This document shows, in pieces, positions 41,852 through 51,592 of a DNA stretch of 64,000 bases. This stretch comes from Dyella sp. 2HG41-7 (GTDB lineage Bacteria; Pseudomonadota; Gammaproteobacteria; Xanthomonadales; Rhodanobacteraceae). The notes below the pieces were generated by a model, which worked only from the letters and a program-made list of their open reading frames with translations, did no database searches and had not been told where the DNA came from. Location of the stretch: positions 1,302,001 through 1,366,000 of the forward strand of contig NZ_JAJEJV010000004.1 of NCBI RefSeq assembly GCF_021390675.1. Reading direction: 5' to 3'. The translations under genes were made by a program, and so were the position numbers. Every line of letters starts with the position of its first letter. Position 1 is the first letter of the stretch.

Positions 41852-44800
41852 TCAATGCCCAAGCAAGGCTATTTCGGACAAAGCTTCGAGTGCTTGGCTT
41901 TCGAACCGAATCCGATAATACGCATGAGACCCAGGCTGACGAATGACAAACGCACGCGTCTGCAGCGCCCACGGGAAGCGTTCGCTTTGCCGGATATCCA
42001 GCGCAATCCAATGCTTTCCATCGTCGGACGCTTCCAGCGCCCACGTTGATGGAGCAGGCGCTTGCTTGGCGGAGGTGAGCGTGTACATCGCCACCACGTG
42101 CGGTTGCGGGAAATGCCAGCTCACCGTGGACGAAGGTGCAGGCAGCTGCGTTTCGGTATCGCTGGTGTGATCGAACAGCGCATCGAGATTCTGGATCGCC
42201 GGTTCGCTGCTTGATTCGCTTTGTCCAGGACCGAGCAGATCGTGCATCGGCGCGGGCTTGCCGGCGTTCGTCAGCGACGGCGGCAGCGCTTGTGCGTCGC
42301 TACCCCACGTCGAAGGCTTGGGGCCCATCGTGAAGTCGAGCGTTGCGCCTTGCGCAAGCAGTGCATGCGGTAGCGTCAGTTTGTTCCAGGGCTGACCATT
42401 TACGAGCAAACTTTGCACGTAGCGATTGGTATCGCTGACGCCTGATGCGTTGATGACGATGTGCTTGCCGTTTTCCAGCGCGATATCCATATGCGGGAAA
42501 TACGGCGCGCCGATCACGTATTCCGGCGTGCCCATACGCAGCGGATAGAAGCCGGCCGCGCTGAACAACCACCATCCGGACATTTCGCCGTTGTCTTCAT
42601 CGCCAACGTAGCCCTGGCCGATTTCGCTCCCGAGATACAAGCGCGACAGCACATCGCGGACTTTGTCCTGTGTTTTCCACGGCTCGCCGGTGTAGTCGTA
42701 CATGTAAATGATGTGATGCGAAGGCTGATTGCTGTGGCCGTATTGGCCCATGCGCACCGCTTGCGCTTCGAGCATTTCGTGGATCGGTTCGCCGTAGCCG
42801 CCGACGTGATAAATGCCCGACGCTGCAAAGAACGCATCGAGCTTCGCCGCAAGCGCCTTGCGGCCGCCGTAGAGCGCGGCAAGACCCGCGCCATCCTGCG
42901 GCGCATGGAAAGCCATGTTCCAGCCGTCCGTTTCGGTGTAGTCATCGCCCCAGCGATAGGGGTCGAAGTTCTGTTTCGTATAGCGCCAGTTGCCTTGCGC
43001 ATCGCGACCGACGAAGAAGCCGATATCGGGATTGAACAGGTTTGCGTAGTCCAAGGCGCGATCGTGGAAATAGTCGGCGTCTTCCGCGTAGTGCGCGCGA
43101 TACGAATCTCGCGCGTCGCTTTCCGTAGCCAGTGCGCTGGCCAAGTTGCCGATGGCGAAGTCCGCGATATAGCCGTCCATCGACCAGGAGAATCCTTCCT
43201 TGATATCGAAATCGGTGTAACCGTTGAAGATGGAGCGTTGCAGACCTTTGCGCCCGGTGCCGCGATTAGGGCTCACCACGGTGGCGTCTTTCAAGGCCGC
43301 TTGATAGAAGGAGCGCACATCGAAGTTGTGCACGCCTTTCAACCACGCATCCGAAAACGCGACATCGGCGCTGGTGCCGACCATCAAATCGGCGTAGCCC
43401 GGCGACGACCAGCGCGCGATCCATCCACTGTCGCGATATTCCTGTACAAAGCCGTCGATCATCGTGCCGGCCTGTTGCGGCATCATCAAAACGTACGCAG
43501 GCCAGGATGTGCGATACGTATCCCAGAAGCCGTTATTGACGAATATTTTGCCATCGACAATGCGCGCGCCGGTTTGCGTGGGCGTGTTTTCGCCGACGGC
43601 AGGCGAGAACGGGCTGGCATAACGATAAACGGGCTGGCTTGCCGTGCCCGTGTTTTCGTACGCCGAGTTCGGATACATGAAAAGGCGATAGAGATTGGAA
43701 TACAGCGTGACGAGCTCGCCATGGCTGGCGCCTTGTACGTTCACGATGCCGAGTTGTTTGTCCCACGTGCGTTGGGCGCGCTCGCGCACGTCGTCGAAAA
43801 TTTCTTGAGGCGCGATTTCGAGCGCAAGGTTGTGCTTGGCTTGTTCGAGGCTAATCAGTGACGTCGCGATGCGCACGTTCACCGTTTTGTTTTTCGCGGT
43901 ATCAAATCCCAACCACGCCGTGACGTGATCTCGGTTTTCTCCGGTCAGACGTCCGCTACCTTGGACGGAATGGTCGACGGTGGCATAGAAGAACAGGCGC
44001 GTCGCGCCGGTGGAAAGCCGGCTTTTGACATCGGAATAGCCGCTAAAACTGCGATGCGCCGCGTCGAGCGTGATGCCACCTTGATCGGTGCGGTTGTCGA
44101 AAACCAGCTGTCCGCGACTGCCAGGAAAGGTGAAGCGAAGCATCGCAGCGTGATCGGTCGGCGTCATCTCGGCGGCGATGCCGTTGTCGAACGTAACCTT
44201 GTAATAGTGCGCATGCGCGATTTCGTGATCGTGACTGAAGCTCAACGCACGTTTCGCACGATTACCCGAGGGTGCGCCGCTGGCGACGGCCGCAGGCATG
44301 ATCTGAAACGTTTGGCGATCGCCCATCCACGGGCTGGGTTCGTGCGACAGCGAGAACGCTTCGATGCGCGGTCGATTCCTGGCATCGTTGCGTTGCTGGT
44401 ACTGATACATCCAATCCGAACTGGCGTCCGTCACCGGCACCCAAAAGTTGAAGCCGTGTGGCAACGTAACCGCCGGGATGTTGTTACCGCGCGAGAACGC
44501 GTCGCTGGAGTTCGTTCCGCGCAACGTGTAGACGTAGTCGCTGGGGTGTTCGTTCGCGAGGGGTGTCGATGCGGGGCCAATCCGCAGATCGTCGAGAAAC
44601 CCCTCGAAGTCACCGGCCGGGCCTTCGTGCGAGAGCTCGATGCGACGAATATGTCGCCCTGCAGCCACATTGCCCACGTCGATCGTCAGCTTGTTCCACT
44701 GGTTGACGTAGACCGTCCGACTTTTGCCGAGCGCATGCGCGTTGGCGGGAATACGGTGTTGGTCTTGCGCGTTTGTTTGAGACAGGCGCGTGCCGTCGTC

Positions 44801-45199
44801 GAACACCAGATCGATGGCAACATAGGTGGCGGGGTCGGCAAGGTCGTTTTTCGTGATGCACGGAAACAACACATAGGAAAGCTGTGTGTTCGCCTGCACT
44901 GGAACATCCACGTCGAAGATCGCAGTTTCCTGCTTGCCGCCGTCGTGACCGCGGTAATGCAAGGAGTGCAAACCCGTGAAGCCGACGCCGGGCTTGGCGC
45001 TGTAAGCGTTGTCCGCTGATGGGCCGCTACCGGTGTCGACGCTGAAAATGGCTGCGGAGCTTGCCCGCGGTGCGGGTTCCCCGGGCTCGAAGGACGTATA
45101 GAACGTATCGTCCTGATGTGCGCTCGCGATGGTGGCGCCGAAAGCGAGCGCGAGAAGGAGGAGCTTTCGCTGCGAGGAACGTGCGATGAGGCCGGGCAT
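41852..45199 (-). CDS. GH92 family glycoside hydrolase (alpha-mannosidase type), secreted
   Basis: A 1115-residue exported enzyme. The signal peptide ends around ATIASAHQ. Residues ~30-215 form an N-terminal beta-domain. The GH92 module follows: HGFNFWVPVTDASSDWMYQY, DNGIAAEMTPTDHAAMLRFT, then the (alpha/alpha)6 barrel with GWNMAFHAPQDGAGL and the active-site region GDEDNGEMSGWWLFSAAGFY. A C-terminal ~120 residues (from about 985) resemble an F5/8 type C carbohydrate-binding domain. GH92 enzymes are Ca-dependent exo-alpha-mannosidases acting on N-glycans or mannans. AGGGGTGA lies before the ATG. The exact linkage specificity cannot be read from sequence. Confidence 0.92.
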   Translation of the reverse strand: MPGLIARSSQRKLLLLALAFGATIASAHQDDTFYTSFEPGEPAPRASSAAIFSVDTGSGPSADNAYSAKPGVGFTGLHSLHYRGHDGGKQETAIFDVDVPVQANTQLSYVLFPCITKNDLADPATYVAIDLVFDDGTRLSQTNAQDQHRIPANAHALGKSRTVYVNQWNKLTIDVGNVAAGRHIRRIELSHEGPAGDFEGFLDDLRIGPASTPLANEHPSDYVYTLRGTNSSDAFSRGNNIPAVTLPHGFNFWVPVTDASSDWMYQYQQRNDARNRPRIEAFSLSHEPSPWMGDRQTFQIMPAAVASGAPSGNRAKRALSFSHDHEIAHAHYYKVTFDNGIAAEMTPTDHAAMLRFTFPGSRGQLVFDNRTDQGGITLDAAHRSFSGYSDVKSRLSTGATRLFFYATVDHSVQGSGRLTGENRDHVTAWLGFDTAKNKTVNVRIATSLISLEQAKHNLALEIAPQEIFDDVRERAQRTWDKQLGIVNVQGASHGELVTLYSNLYRLFMYPNSAYENTGTASQPVYRYASPFSPAVGENTPTQTGARIVDGKIFVNNGFWDTYRTSWPAYVLMMPQQAGTMIDGFVQEYRDSGWIARWSSPGYADLMVGTSADVAFSDAWLKGVHNFDVRSFYQAALKDATVVSPNRGTGRKGLQRSIFNGYTDFDIKEGFSWSMDGYIADFAIGNLASALATESDARDSYRAHYAEDADYFHDRALDYANLFNPDIGFFVGRDAQGNWRYTKQNFDPYRWGDDYTETDGWNMAFHAPQDGAGLAALYGGRKALAAKLDAFFAASGIYHVGGYGEPIHEMLEAQAVRMGQYGHSNQPSHHIIYMYDYTGEPWKTQDKVRDVLSRLYLGSEIGQGYVGDEDNGEMSGWWLFSAAGFYPLRMGTPEYVIGAPYFPHMDIALENGKHIVINASGVSDTNRYVQSLLVNGQPWNKLTLPHALLAQGATLDFTMGPKPSTWGSDAQALPPSLTNAGKPAPMHDLLGPGQSESSSEPAIQNLDALFDHTSDTETQLPAPSSTVSWHFPQPHVVAMYTLTSAKQAPAPSTWALEASDDGKHWIALDIRQSERFPWALQTRAFVIRQPGSHAYYRIRFESQALEALSEIALLGH

Positions 45200-45321
45200 C
45201 TGTCACCCCTGTGGGAGTTGTGCGAGCGCTGATGGGGAGCGCATATCGACTGGGATTTGATCGATCTAAATGAAGTGTGTCAAACCGCAGCGCAGCATGT
45301 CGACCCCCGTAAATCCCACCC

Positions 45322-45430
45322 GTCGCCCCGGCAAAAGCCGGGGCCCAGCGACTTGCGGATGATCAACGCCACTAGGCCCCGGCTTGACCAGCTTTGCTGT
45401 TGTAAGGCTCCTCGCCCCGGCGACGATCGT
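45322..45430. repeat. GC-rich intergenic repeat region
   Basis: GCCCCGGCAAAAGCCGGGGC (45325-45344) is a perfect 8-bp-arm hairpin. Two more GCCCCGG copies follow at about 45376 and 45414. It lies in the 326-bp gap between the divergent GH92 and MFS genes. Hairpins of similar form are at 6735 and 21435. The MFS promoter is probably between 45480 and 45520, but no hexamers stand out. Confidence 0.5.
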
Positions 45431-45525
45431 TGTGCGCAAAGGCCCGCGACGAATGTCGATTTGCACGCCACTCGTTCGACGTACTAAGAGAGTAGATTCT
45501 TACGATCATTTCCTCAGGACGGCTT

Positions 45526-46992
45526 ATGACTCTGTCGCATTCCGAACGCCCCGCTCACGTTTCCATGCATCCGGATCGCCGATGGCTTGCGCTGGTGGTG
45601 CTGTGCCTGGGTGTGCTGATGATCGTGCTGGACACCACGATCGTGAATGTCGCGCTGCCGTCCATCAAGACCGACCTGAAATTCGGCGATACCGCGTTGG
45701 CCTGGGTAGTCAATGCGTACATGCTGACCTACGGCGGCTTTCTGTTGTTGGGTGGACGCCTGGGCGATCTGTATGGGCATCGCCGATTATTCTTGATCGG
45801 CATCGGCGTATTCACGCTGGCGTCGCTTGCCTGCGGACTGTCGACGACACAATTTGCTTTGGTCGTTGCGCGCAGTGTGCAAGGTCTCGGCGGTGCGGTG
45901 GTGACGGCGGTCGCGTTGTCGCTGATCATGGATTTATTTACCGAACCGCAAGATCGCGCCAAGGCGATGGGCGTGTACGGTTTTGTCTGCGCAGGTGGCG
46001 GGAGCTTGGGCGCGATGTTGGGTGGCGTGCTGACCAGTAGCCTGAGTTGGCACTGGGTGTTTTTGGTGAATCTGCCGATTGGTTTTGGCGTGGTGTTGGC
46101 GTCGTTGCGGTTGCTGCCCAATGCGCAGGGCACCGCGGCCTCGCGGCATCTGGATGTATGGGGCGCTGTCACCGTCACCGCGGCATTGATGTTGGCGGTG
46201 TATGCGATCGTCAACGGCAATCAAGTCGGCTGGCTAGCGCCGCGCACATTGACGCAATTGGCGATAGCCGCCGCGCTCCTGGCGACGTTTCTGTGGTTGG
46301 AAGCGCGCGTGCACGTGCCGTTGATGCCGTTGCGTCTGTTCCGTCTGCGCAATCTAGTGATCTCCAATATCGTCGGCGTGTTGTGGGCGGCGGCGATGTT
46401 CGCGTGGTTCTTTTTGTCCGCGTTGTATATGCAGCTTGTGCTCGGCTACGGGCCGATGGAAGTCGGGCTCGCATTTTTGCCGGCGAACTTGATCATGGCG
46501 ATGTTTTCGCTGGGCATCTCCGCCAAGGTCGTGATGCGCTTTGGCATTCGCGGTCCACTTGCAGTAGGTCTCGGTTTCGCGGCCCTTGGATTGTTGCTGT
46601 TTGCGCATGCGTCTGTGGATGGTCACTTTGTGCGCGACATTCTTCCTGGCATGACCTTGCTCGGCATCGGCGCAGGCGTGGCGTTCAATCCCGTGTTATT
46701 GGCGGCGATGAGCGATGTAGGGCCATCGGAATCCGGTCTCGCTTCCGGTGTCGTCAACACCGCATTCATGATGGGCGGTTCGCTAGGTCTAGCGGTACTC
46801 GCCAGTCTCGCGTCTTGGCGCACGCAAGTGTTGACGGTCGCGGGCGCCGGCCAAAGCGTGGCGCTCACCGGTGGCTATCAATGGGCTTTTCTGGTCGGCG
46901 CATGTTTCGCAGCGTTAGGCGCGTTGCTGGGCGCGTTGTTTCTGCGTACCGCGCGGGCGCCGGCTGGCGAGCCGGCGGTGAGCGCGGACTAA
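45526..46992 (+). CDS. DHA2-family MFS multidrug transporter (EmrB/QacA type)
   Basis: A 488-residue inner-membrane protein with 14 predicted helices. VLDTTIVNVALPSIKTDLKF in TM1 is the DHA2 motif. GGRLGDLYGHRRLFLIG after TM2 is the MFS A-motif, and VARSVQGLGGAVVTAVALSL is the TM4/5 region of EmrB-like exporters. It uses the proton gradient to export drugs or metabolites; the cargo is unknown. No EmrA-type membrane fusion gene is adjacent, so it may act alone. AGGACGG lies before the ATG. The DUF899 gene follows 19 bp later, probably in one transcript. Confidence 0.92.
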   Translation: MTLSHSERPAHVSMHPDRRWLALVVLCLGVLMIVLDTTIVNVALPSIKTDLKFGDTALAWVVNAYMLTYGGFLLLGGRLGDLYGHRRLFLIGIGVFTLASLACGLSTTQFALVVARSVQGLGGAVVTAVALSLIMDLFTEPQDRAKAMGVYGFVCAGGGSLGAMLGGVLTSSLSWHWVFLVNLPIGFGVVLASLRLLPNAQGTAASRHLDVWGAVTVTAALMLAVYAIVNGNQVGWLAPRTLTQLAIAAALLATFLWLEARVHVPLMPLRLFRLRNLVISNIVGVLWAAAMFAWFFLSALYMQLVLGYGPMEVGLAFLPANLIMAMFSLGISAKVVMRFGIRGPLAVGLGFAALGLLLFAHASVDGHFVRDILPGMTLLGIGAGVAFNPVLLAAMSDVGPSESGLASGVVNTAFMMGGSLGLAVLASLASWRTQVLTVAGAGQSVALTGGYQWAFLVGACFAALGALLGALFLRTARAPAGEPAVSAD

Positions 46993-47011
46993 CCAAACGG
47001 AGCATGCAACG

Positions 47012-47785
47012 ATGAAGCACGATGTCGTATCGCGGGAAGTGTGGCTGGAGGCTCGCCAAGCATTGATGGCGAAGGAAAGAGCGCATATGCGGGCCAACGA
47101 TCAACTCAATGCGGAGCGTCGCGCACTGCCATGGGTCAAGGTGGAAAAGCACTACGAGTTCGAAGGCCCAGATGGAAAAGTAACGCTATCCGATCTCTTC
47201 GACGGACGAAGCCAGTTGTTCGTCAAGCACTACATGATGGGTCCGGGGCAGGAACATCATTGCGTGGGTTGCGCCTTCGAGGTCGATCATTTGCAAGGCA
47301 CCCTGGTGCATTTGCAAAACCACGATGTATCTTACGTGGCGATCGCGCGCGCACCGATCGACGAGATCGAAGCCATGCGTCGGCGCATGGGCTGGCAGTT
47401 TCCGTTTGTTTCGTCCTATCGCAGCGATTTCAACTACGACTTCAACGTGTCGTTCACGCCGGAGCAGGTGGCGACGAAAACCGCGTTCTACAATTTCCGC
47501 GAAACCGATCCTGGCCTGGAAGATCTCTCAGGCGACAGCGTGTTTTACAAGGATGAGCACGGTGACATTTTTCACACGTACTCCGTGTTCGGACGCGGTT
47601 GCGAAATCTTTCTCGGCATCTATCCGTTTCTCGATGTGATGCCAAACGGAAGGGCGGAGCACGGCCCCCATCACAGCTTGGGCGATTGGGTGCGTCCTCA
47701 CGATATGTACGGGCGTCAGGGAACGGTGGAGCCGACGGGGCGCTATCACCCGGAAGCGTGCGCGTGTTCGGCGCATAAGCGGTAA
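47012..47785 (+). CDS. DUF899 family thioredoxin-like protein
   Basis: A 257-residue protein of the DUF899 family: VSREVWLEARQALMAKERAH, LPWVKVEKHYEFEGPDGKVT, then LFVKHYMMGPGQEHHCVGCA and FPFVSSYRSDFNYDFNVSFT. The fold is thioredoxin-like, but the usual CxxC is replaced by CVGCAFEVDH after the first strands; a redox role is possible, not shown. No signal peptide, so it should be cytoplasmic. GGAG lies 11 bases before the ATG. It follows the MFS exporter closely. Confidence 0.88.
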   Translation: MKHDVVSREVWLEARQALMAKERAHMRANDQLNAERRALPWVKVEKHYEFEGPDGKVTLSDLFDGRSQLFVKHYMMGPGQEHHCVGCAFEVDHLQGTLVHLQNHDVSYVAIARAPIDEIEAMRRRMGWQFPFVSSYRSDFNYDFNVSFTPEQVATKTAFYNFRETDPGLEDLSGDSVFYKDEHGDIFHTYSVFGRGCEIFLGIYPFLDVMPNGRAEHGPHHSLGDWVRPHDMYGRQGTVEPTGRYHPEACACSAHKR

Positions 47786-47803
47786 CGTGCCGCGAGCGCT
47801 CGC

Positions 47804-50800
47804 CTATTTCTCGATGCGATAGTTGAGGCTTGCGCGATTGAAGTCGGTGGCGTTTTGGCCCTCGAAACTCCAGCGTCTGCTCAATCGATAACGCAAGGTG
47901 ATGACCTGCCCCGGTTCGAACAGACCGACGCCGTAGCTTAAGTACAGTCGCGGCGAGAGGTATTTGCCGACGGTGAACGCGCTGCTGCCGTTCAAGGCGT
48001 CGCTGCTGGATACGCCGATATCGGAGATGCCGAGTTTGCTTCCGACGCTTTTGGCGAGCAGGTTGCCCGTGGCCGAGCCAAGCGCTTGCGCGGCGGCATT
48101 CACCTTGTTGGTGTCGCCACCGCTCACTTGTGACAAAGGCTTGCCGGTGACGAGGTAGGAAAGCGCGTCGGATTGATCCATCGTCGGGTTGGAGAACACG
48201 GTGAGCACCGGGCGTTTCGCGGTGCCGCTGATCTGCAATCCCACTTCTTGTCCTTGATCGATGGTTGCGTTGGGCGTCAGGCTGCGCACGGCTTTGATGC
48301 TGAGGCCGGGATTGTCGATCGGCGTGCTGGCGAACAGCAGCTGGCCTTGTTGAATCTGCAGATTCTGTCCGTACGCTTTGTACGTGCCGCTCACCGCAAT
48401 TTGGCCTTGACCTGTGGTTTGACGACCAGGACGTTCGTCCACCGTGAGTACGCCGCTCAAATTGCCGTTGAGGCCCATGCCTGCGAGATGCGTGTGCTGA
48501 CCAAGATCGACTTTGATCGATGCGTTGATCGGTGTCGGACCGCTGTTGGAGGCTGGCTGTGGCTGATCGACCACGACGATGTCGGACGATGCTTTGTTTA
48601 CGCCGTTACCAGGCAGCTTGTCGAGATTGACGTTGGCCTTGTCCAGCACGACCGATCCAGTAGCTTGGATGCCTTGCGTGTCGCAGCGAACGAGCAGATC
48701 GGGCGAAATGACCACATTGGCGGCTGGAATATCGACGGCGGTAAACGCGCTGCCTTTCAGTGTGATGGCGGTGGGCGTCTGCGCGTTGAGTCCCGCCGTG
48801 CCGTCGATCGCCACCGCACCTTTTCCTGATGTCACTGTGCCGTTGATGCGTAACTGCTGCGCATCGACTGCGCTGACGACGATGCGGCCGTCGGTTAGTT
48901 TCAAGCCTGCATCGGGCACTTCCGCAGCGAATCCGTTAACGCTGGCTTGCCCGGTGATGGCAGGTTGAGGCACCGTGCCGCCGAGTCTGAAGTCGCCGTC
49001 GATACGGCCTTTGACGTTCGCGATGCTTTCCGTAAATAAGCTGACAAAGGCCAGGTTGTCCAAGTGCAGGCCGATCTGTCCCGTCAATGTCTGCTGGGGA
49101 CCGGTGATGTTGACTTGGCCGTCCAAGCGACCCGAGCCGTTGATCGCGGCGTGCACCGTGGCTTGCTGATTGCCGGGCGCCAAGTTGGCATTCACCGCCA
49201 GCGCTTTGTACACGAGCAACGGCTGATCCGGTTGCTCGTTGTAAGTGACGCGACCTTGCGGCGAGGTAATGCTTGCGTTGCCCGAAAGCGCGCCCGCCAC
49301 GCTGCGATGGAGTTTGCCGTTGCCTTCCAGCGTGCCTTCGACGGTAAACGGAATATCTTTGTTGCCGACTGCGTCGATAATCAAGGTCAGCGGTACCGCA
49401 TGCAGACGATAGCCGGCGTCGAGATTACCGGCCTTGTCCATGGCGCCGTTGACGCAGAGCAGGGGATCACCTGCGGTCAAGCAAATGTCGCCGACGCTGG
49501 CGTTGCCGTTGTTCCAGCTCAAGCGCGAAGATTGCTGCTGACGCCAACGCGGTAAACCTTGCACGTCCAACACCAGCGACGACAGCACGCCGTTCCAGTT
49601 TTGTCCTTTCAGCGATCCGCTAAGCGCAAGCGATGCGGACAGCTGCGTGCCTTGCGCATCCAATGTGAGTTGATGCTGCGCCGACGTGCCGTGACCGTTC
49701 AATCGAAGTTGCCGGAATGTGAGACTACCGATCTCGGCGTTGCTCGCATCGAGTTCCAGCTTTCCGCCGATGGTGCTGATATCCGGCACGTCAGCTTGCA
49801 ATTGCAGTTGCTGAATGCGTTGCGTTTGCCACGTCAGGGTTTGGCCTTGCAGCGTGCCGTTGACGGCGAGTTTGGGAATCTTGCCACGCACGCGGAATTG
49901 GCCGTCCAGATGACCGCCCGCTTGCGGCAGCCAATCGCCCAGCGAGGCGATCGCCAGGGTGACGTTCGCATCGTTGCTCTCGCCCGGTCGCGCTTGCAAC
50001 TTGACGGTGCTGTTGCCGGAGGCGAGATCGAGCGTCCCGTCGACGACTTCGTTCGGCGATACATGCAAATGTCCGTTGCCGCGAAGATGGCGTTGGCGAA
50101 GTTGTCCTTCCAGCTTGCGCAAGTCCAGCGTGATGTCGGGGCTGTTTTTGGCGAGCTTTCCTTGCGTGCTGAAGTCGGCGTCCAGCGAGCCTTGCCAGCC
50201 GGCCAGCAATTGCCCGGGATCGAATTTGCTGGCCTTGGCTTGAAGCTGCCACGCGAGCTCCGGTTGCAGGGTCAGCGTGCCGTTCGTCGTGAAGTTGCCT
50301 TGCGGTTGCAGCAGGCTCAGCGTGTGCAGCGCAACTTGCTGTGGCGTGCCATCCAGATTCAACGCCAGCTTCGCCGGTTTGCCCGGCGGCCCGACGGTGA
50401 CATCGCCCTCGGCGTGATACGCGTTTGCGCTGCCTTTCACGGCGAGGCGGCCTTGGCTGTCGAGCACTTGTCCAACCAGATCGGCAGGCAGTTCGAGGTT
50501 TTTCCAATCAAGCGTGAGGTCGGCGCTAACCGGATGCGCATCCAGTTGCACTGTGCCCGACGCATTGACGAGCCCTTTGATCTGCGGCGAAGCAAGCTGA
50601 AGCTGCTGCAGCGTAAGCGTCTTGAAATCCTTGTCGAAGCTCGCCTGCAAAGGCTGCAGCATCACGCGATACGCATTGAGATCGAGTTGCCCGTTCAACG
50701 TTCCGCTCTGCTTGTCGCCACTCCCTTGCAGATTCACGCCAAGGCGTGTGAGCGAGCTATTGCCCAGCAGCGGTTTCGGGTCGAACGCGGGCACGTCGAG

Positions 50801-51592
50801 CTTGGCCTTCCACGCATTGTTTTTGCGCTGGCTCATATCGAGTTGAAGCTGCGCAGCCATCGGTTGCGTCAATGCGACTTGCAGCTGCGCATTGCGACCG
50901 TCGCCTTGTGCGGTCAGTTCGCCGGCATAGTCGGTGTCATTGATTTTCCACGCTATCTGCGCATGACCTTTGCCGCGATAGCGACGGCCAATGCCGAGTT
51001 GTCCATCCAGGTCGATATGGCCGTCAGGCGCACGCAACATCAGTTTTTCGATATCGAGGCCGTCGTTGGTCCAGCGACCGGAAAGGTCGAGCTGATTGGA
51101 CGCGAACAGTGGCTTGCCTTGTTGCGAAAGTGCGACGGGGCCGACGTGCACGCGATCCAGTACCAGCTCGATCGGCGGCTTCAACGTAAAGCCGCTTGAC
51201 GATGACGATGCTTGCGGTGCCGGTAGCGAGGCATTCACGCGTTCGGCGCTCAGCGCGATAACGTGCAAACGTTTGTAGAGCAGGGCTGCGACATTCCATT
51301 CCAAATGGACGCCTGTGATAACGACATCGGTCCCTTCGCCATCGTTGTACCGAAGTTGCGCGATATCGATGGGTCCGATGATTCGCCCTTCCGCTTGCTG
51401 CACTTGGATGGCGCCGTTCGTAAGACGTTCCAGCTCAGTCAGCGCAAAACGCAGCCCCGATCCCGTGGCGATCAACCAGCCGACGCTACTCGCGATCGCG
51501 ACAATAAACGCGATCACGACAATGCCGACGATGCGTAACCATCGGCGGCGAGGGCGGGGCGAGGGCGGTGTCGTAGTCATGCGCGATGTCAC
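47804..51592 (-). CDS. tamB: Translocation and assembly module subunit TamB
   Basis: A 1262-residue inner-membrane-anchored periplasmic protein. An N-terminal helix (residues ~20-42, WLRIVGIVVIAFIVAIASSV) is followed by ~1000 residues of repetitive beta-strands (AsmA-like/beta-taco groove) and the C-terminal DUF490/TamB domain (SYLVTGKPLSQVSGGDTNK to the end). TamB spans the periplasm, partners TamA in outer-membrane protein assembly, and in some bacteria helps phospholipid transport. The GTG at 51592 overlaps the TamA stop (GTGA), giving translational coupling; an ATG at 51580 is an alternative. It is convergent with the DUF899 gene, 18 bp between stops. Confidence 0.92.
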   Translation of the reverse strand: MTSRMTTTPPSPRPRRRWLRIVGIVVIAFIVAIASSVGWLIATGSGLRFALTELERLTNGAIQVQQAEGRIIGPIDIAQLRYNDGEGTDVVITGVHLEWNVAALLYKRLHVIALSAERVNASLPAPQASSSSSGFTLKPPIELVLDRVHVGPVALSQQGKPLFASNQLDLSGRWTNDGLDIEKLMLRAPDGHIDLDGQLGIGRRYRGKGHAQIAWKINDTDYAGELTAQGDGRNAQLQVALTQPMAAQLQLDMSQRKNNAWKAKLDVPAFDPKPLLGNSSLTRLGVNLQGSGDKQSGTLNGQLDLNAYRVMLQPLQASFDKDFKTLTLQQLQLASPQIKGLVNASGTVQLDAHPVSADLTLDWKNLELPADLVGQVLDSQGRLAVKGSANAYHAEGDVTVGPPGKPAKLALNLDGTPQQVALHTLSLLQPQGNFTTNGTLTLQPELAWQLQAKASKFDPGQLLAGWQGSLDADFSTQGKLAKNSPDITLDLRKLEGQLRQRHLRGNGHLHVSPNEVVDGTLDLASGNSTVKLQARPGESNDANVTLAIASLGDWLPQAGGHLDGQFRVRGKIPKLAVNGTLQGQTLTWQTQRIQQLQLQADVPDISTIGGKLELDASNAEIGSLTFRQLRLNGHGTSAQHQLTLDAQGTQLSASLALSGSLKGQNWNGVLSSLVLDVQGLPRWRQQQSSRLSWNNGNASVGDICLTAGDPLLCVNGAMDKAGNLDAGYRLHAVPLTLIIDAVGNKDIPFTVEGTLEGNGKLHRSVAGALSGNASITSPQGRVTYNEQPDQPLLVYKALAVNANLAPGNQQATVHAAINGSGRLDGQVNITGPQQTLTGQIGLHLDNLAFVSLFTESIANVKGRIDGDFRLGGTVPQPAITGQASVNGFAAEVPDAGLKLTDGRIVVSAVDAQQLRINGTVTSGKGAVAIDGTAGLNAQTPTAITLKGSAFTAVDIPAANVVISPDLLVRCDTQGIQATGSVVLDKANVNLDKLPGNGVNKASSDIVVVDQPQPASNSGPTPINASIKVDLGQHTHLAGMGLNGNLSGVLTVDERPGRQTTGQGQIAVSGTYKAYGQNLQIQQGQLLFASTPIDNPGLSIKAVRSLTPNATIDQGQEVGLQISGTAKRPVLTVFSNPTMDQSDALSYLVTGKPLSQVSGGDTNKVNAAAQALGSATGNLLAKSVGSKLGISDIGVSSSDALNGSSAFTVGKYLSPRLYLSYGVGLFEPGQVITLRYRLSRRWSFEGQNATDFNRASLNYRIEK

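Noticed and set aside
42461-43861. 466-codon plus-strand frame inside the GH92 gene
   Set aside because: It is an antisense shadow of a clear glycoside hydrolase, with no domain features.
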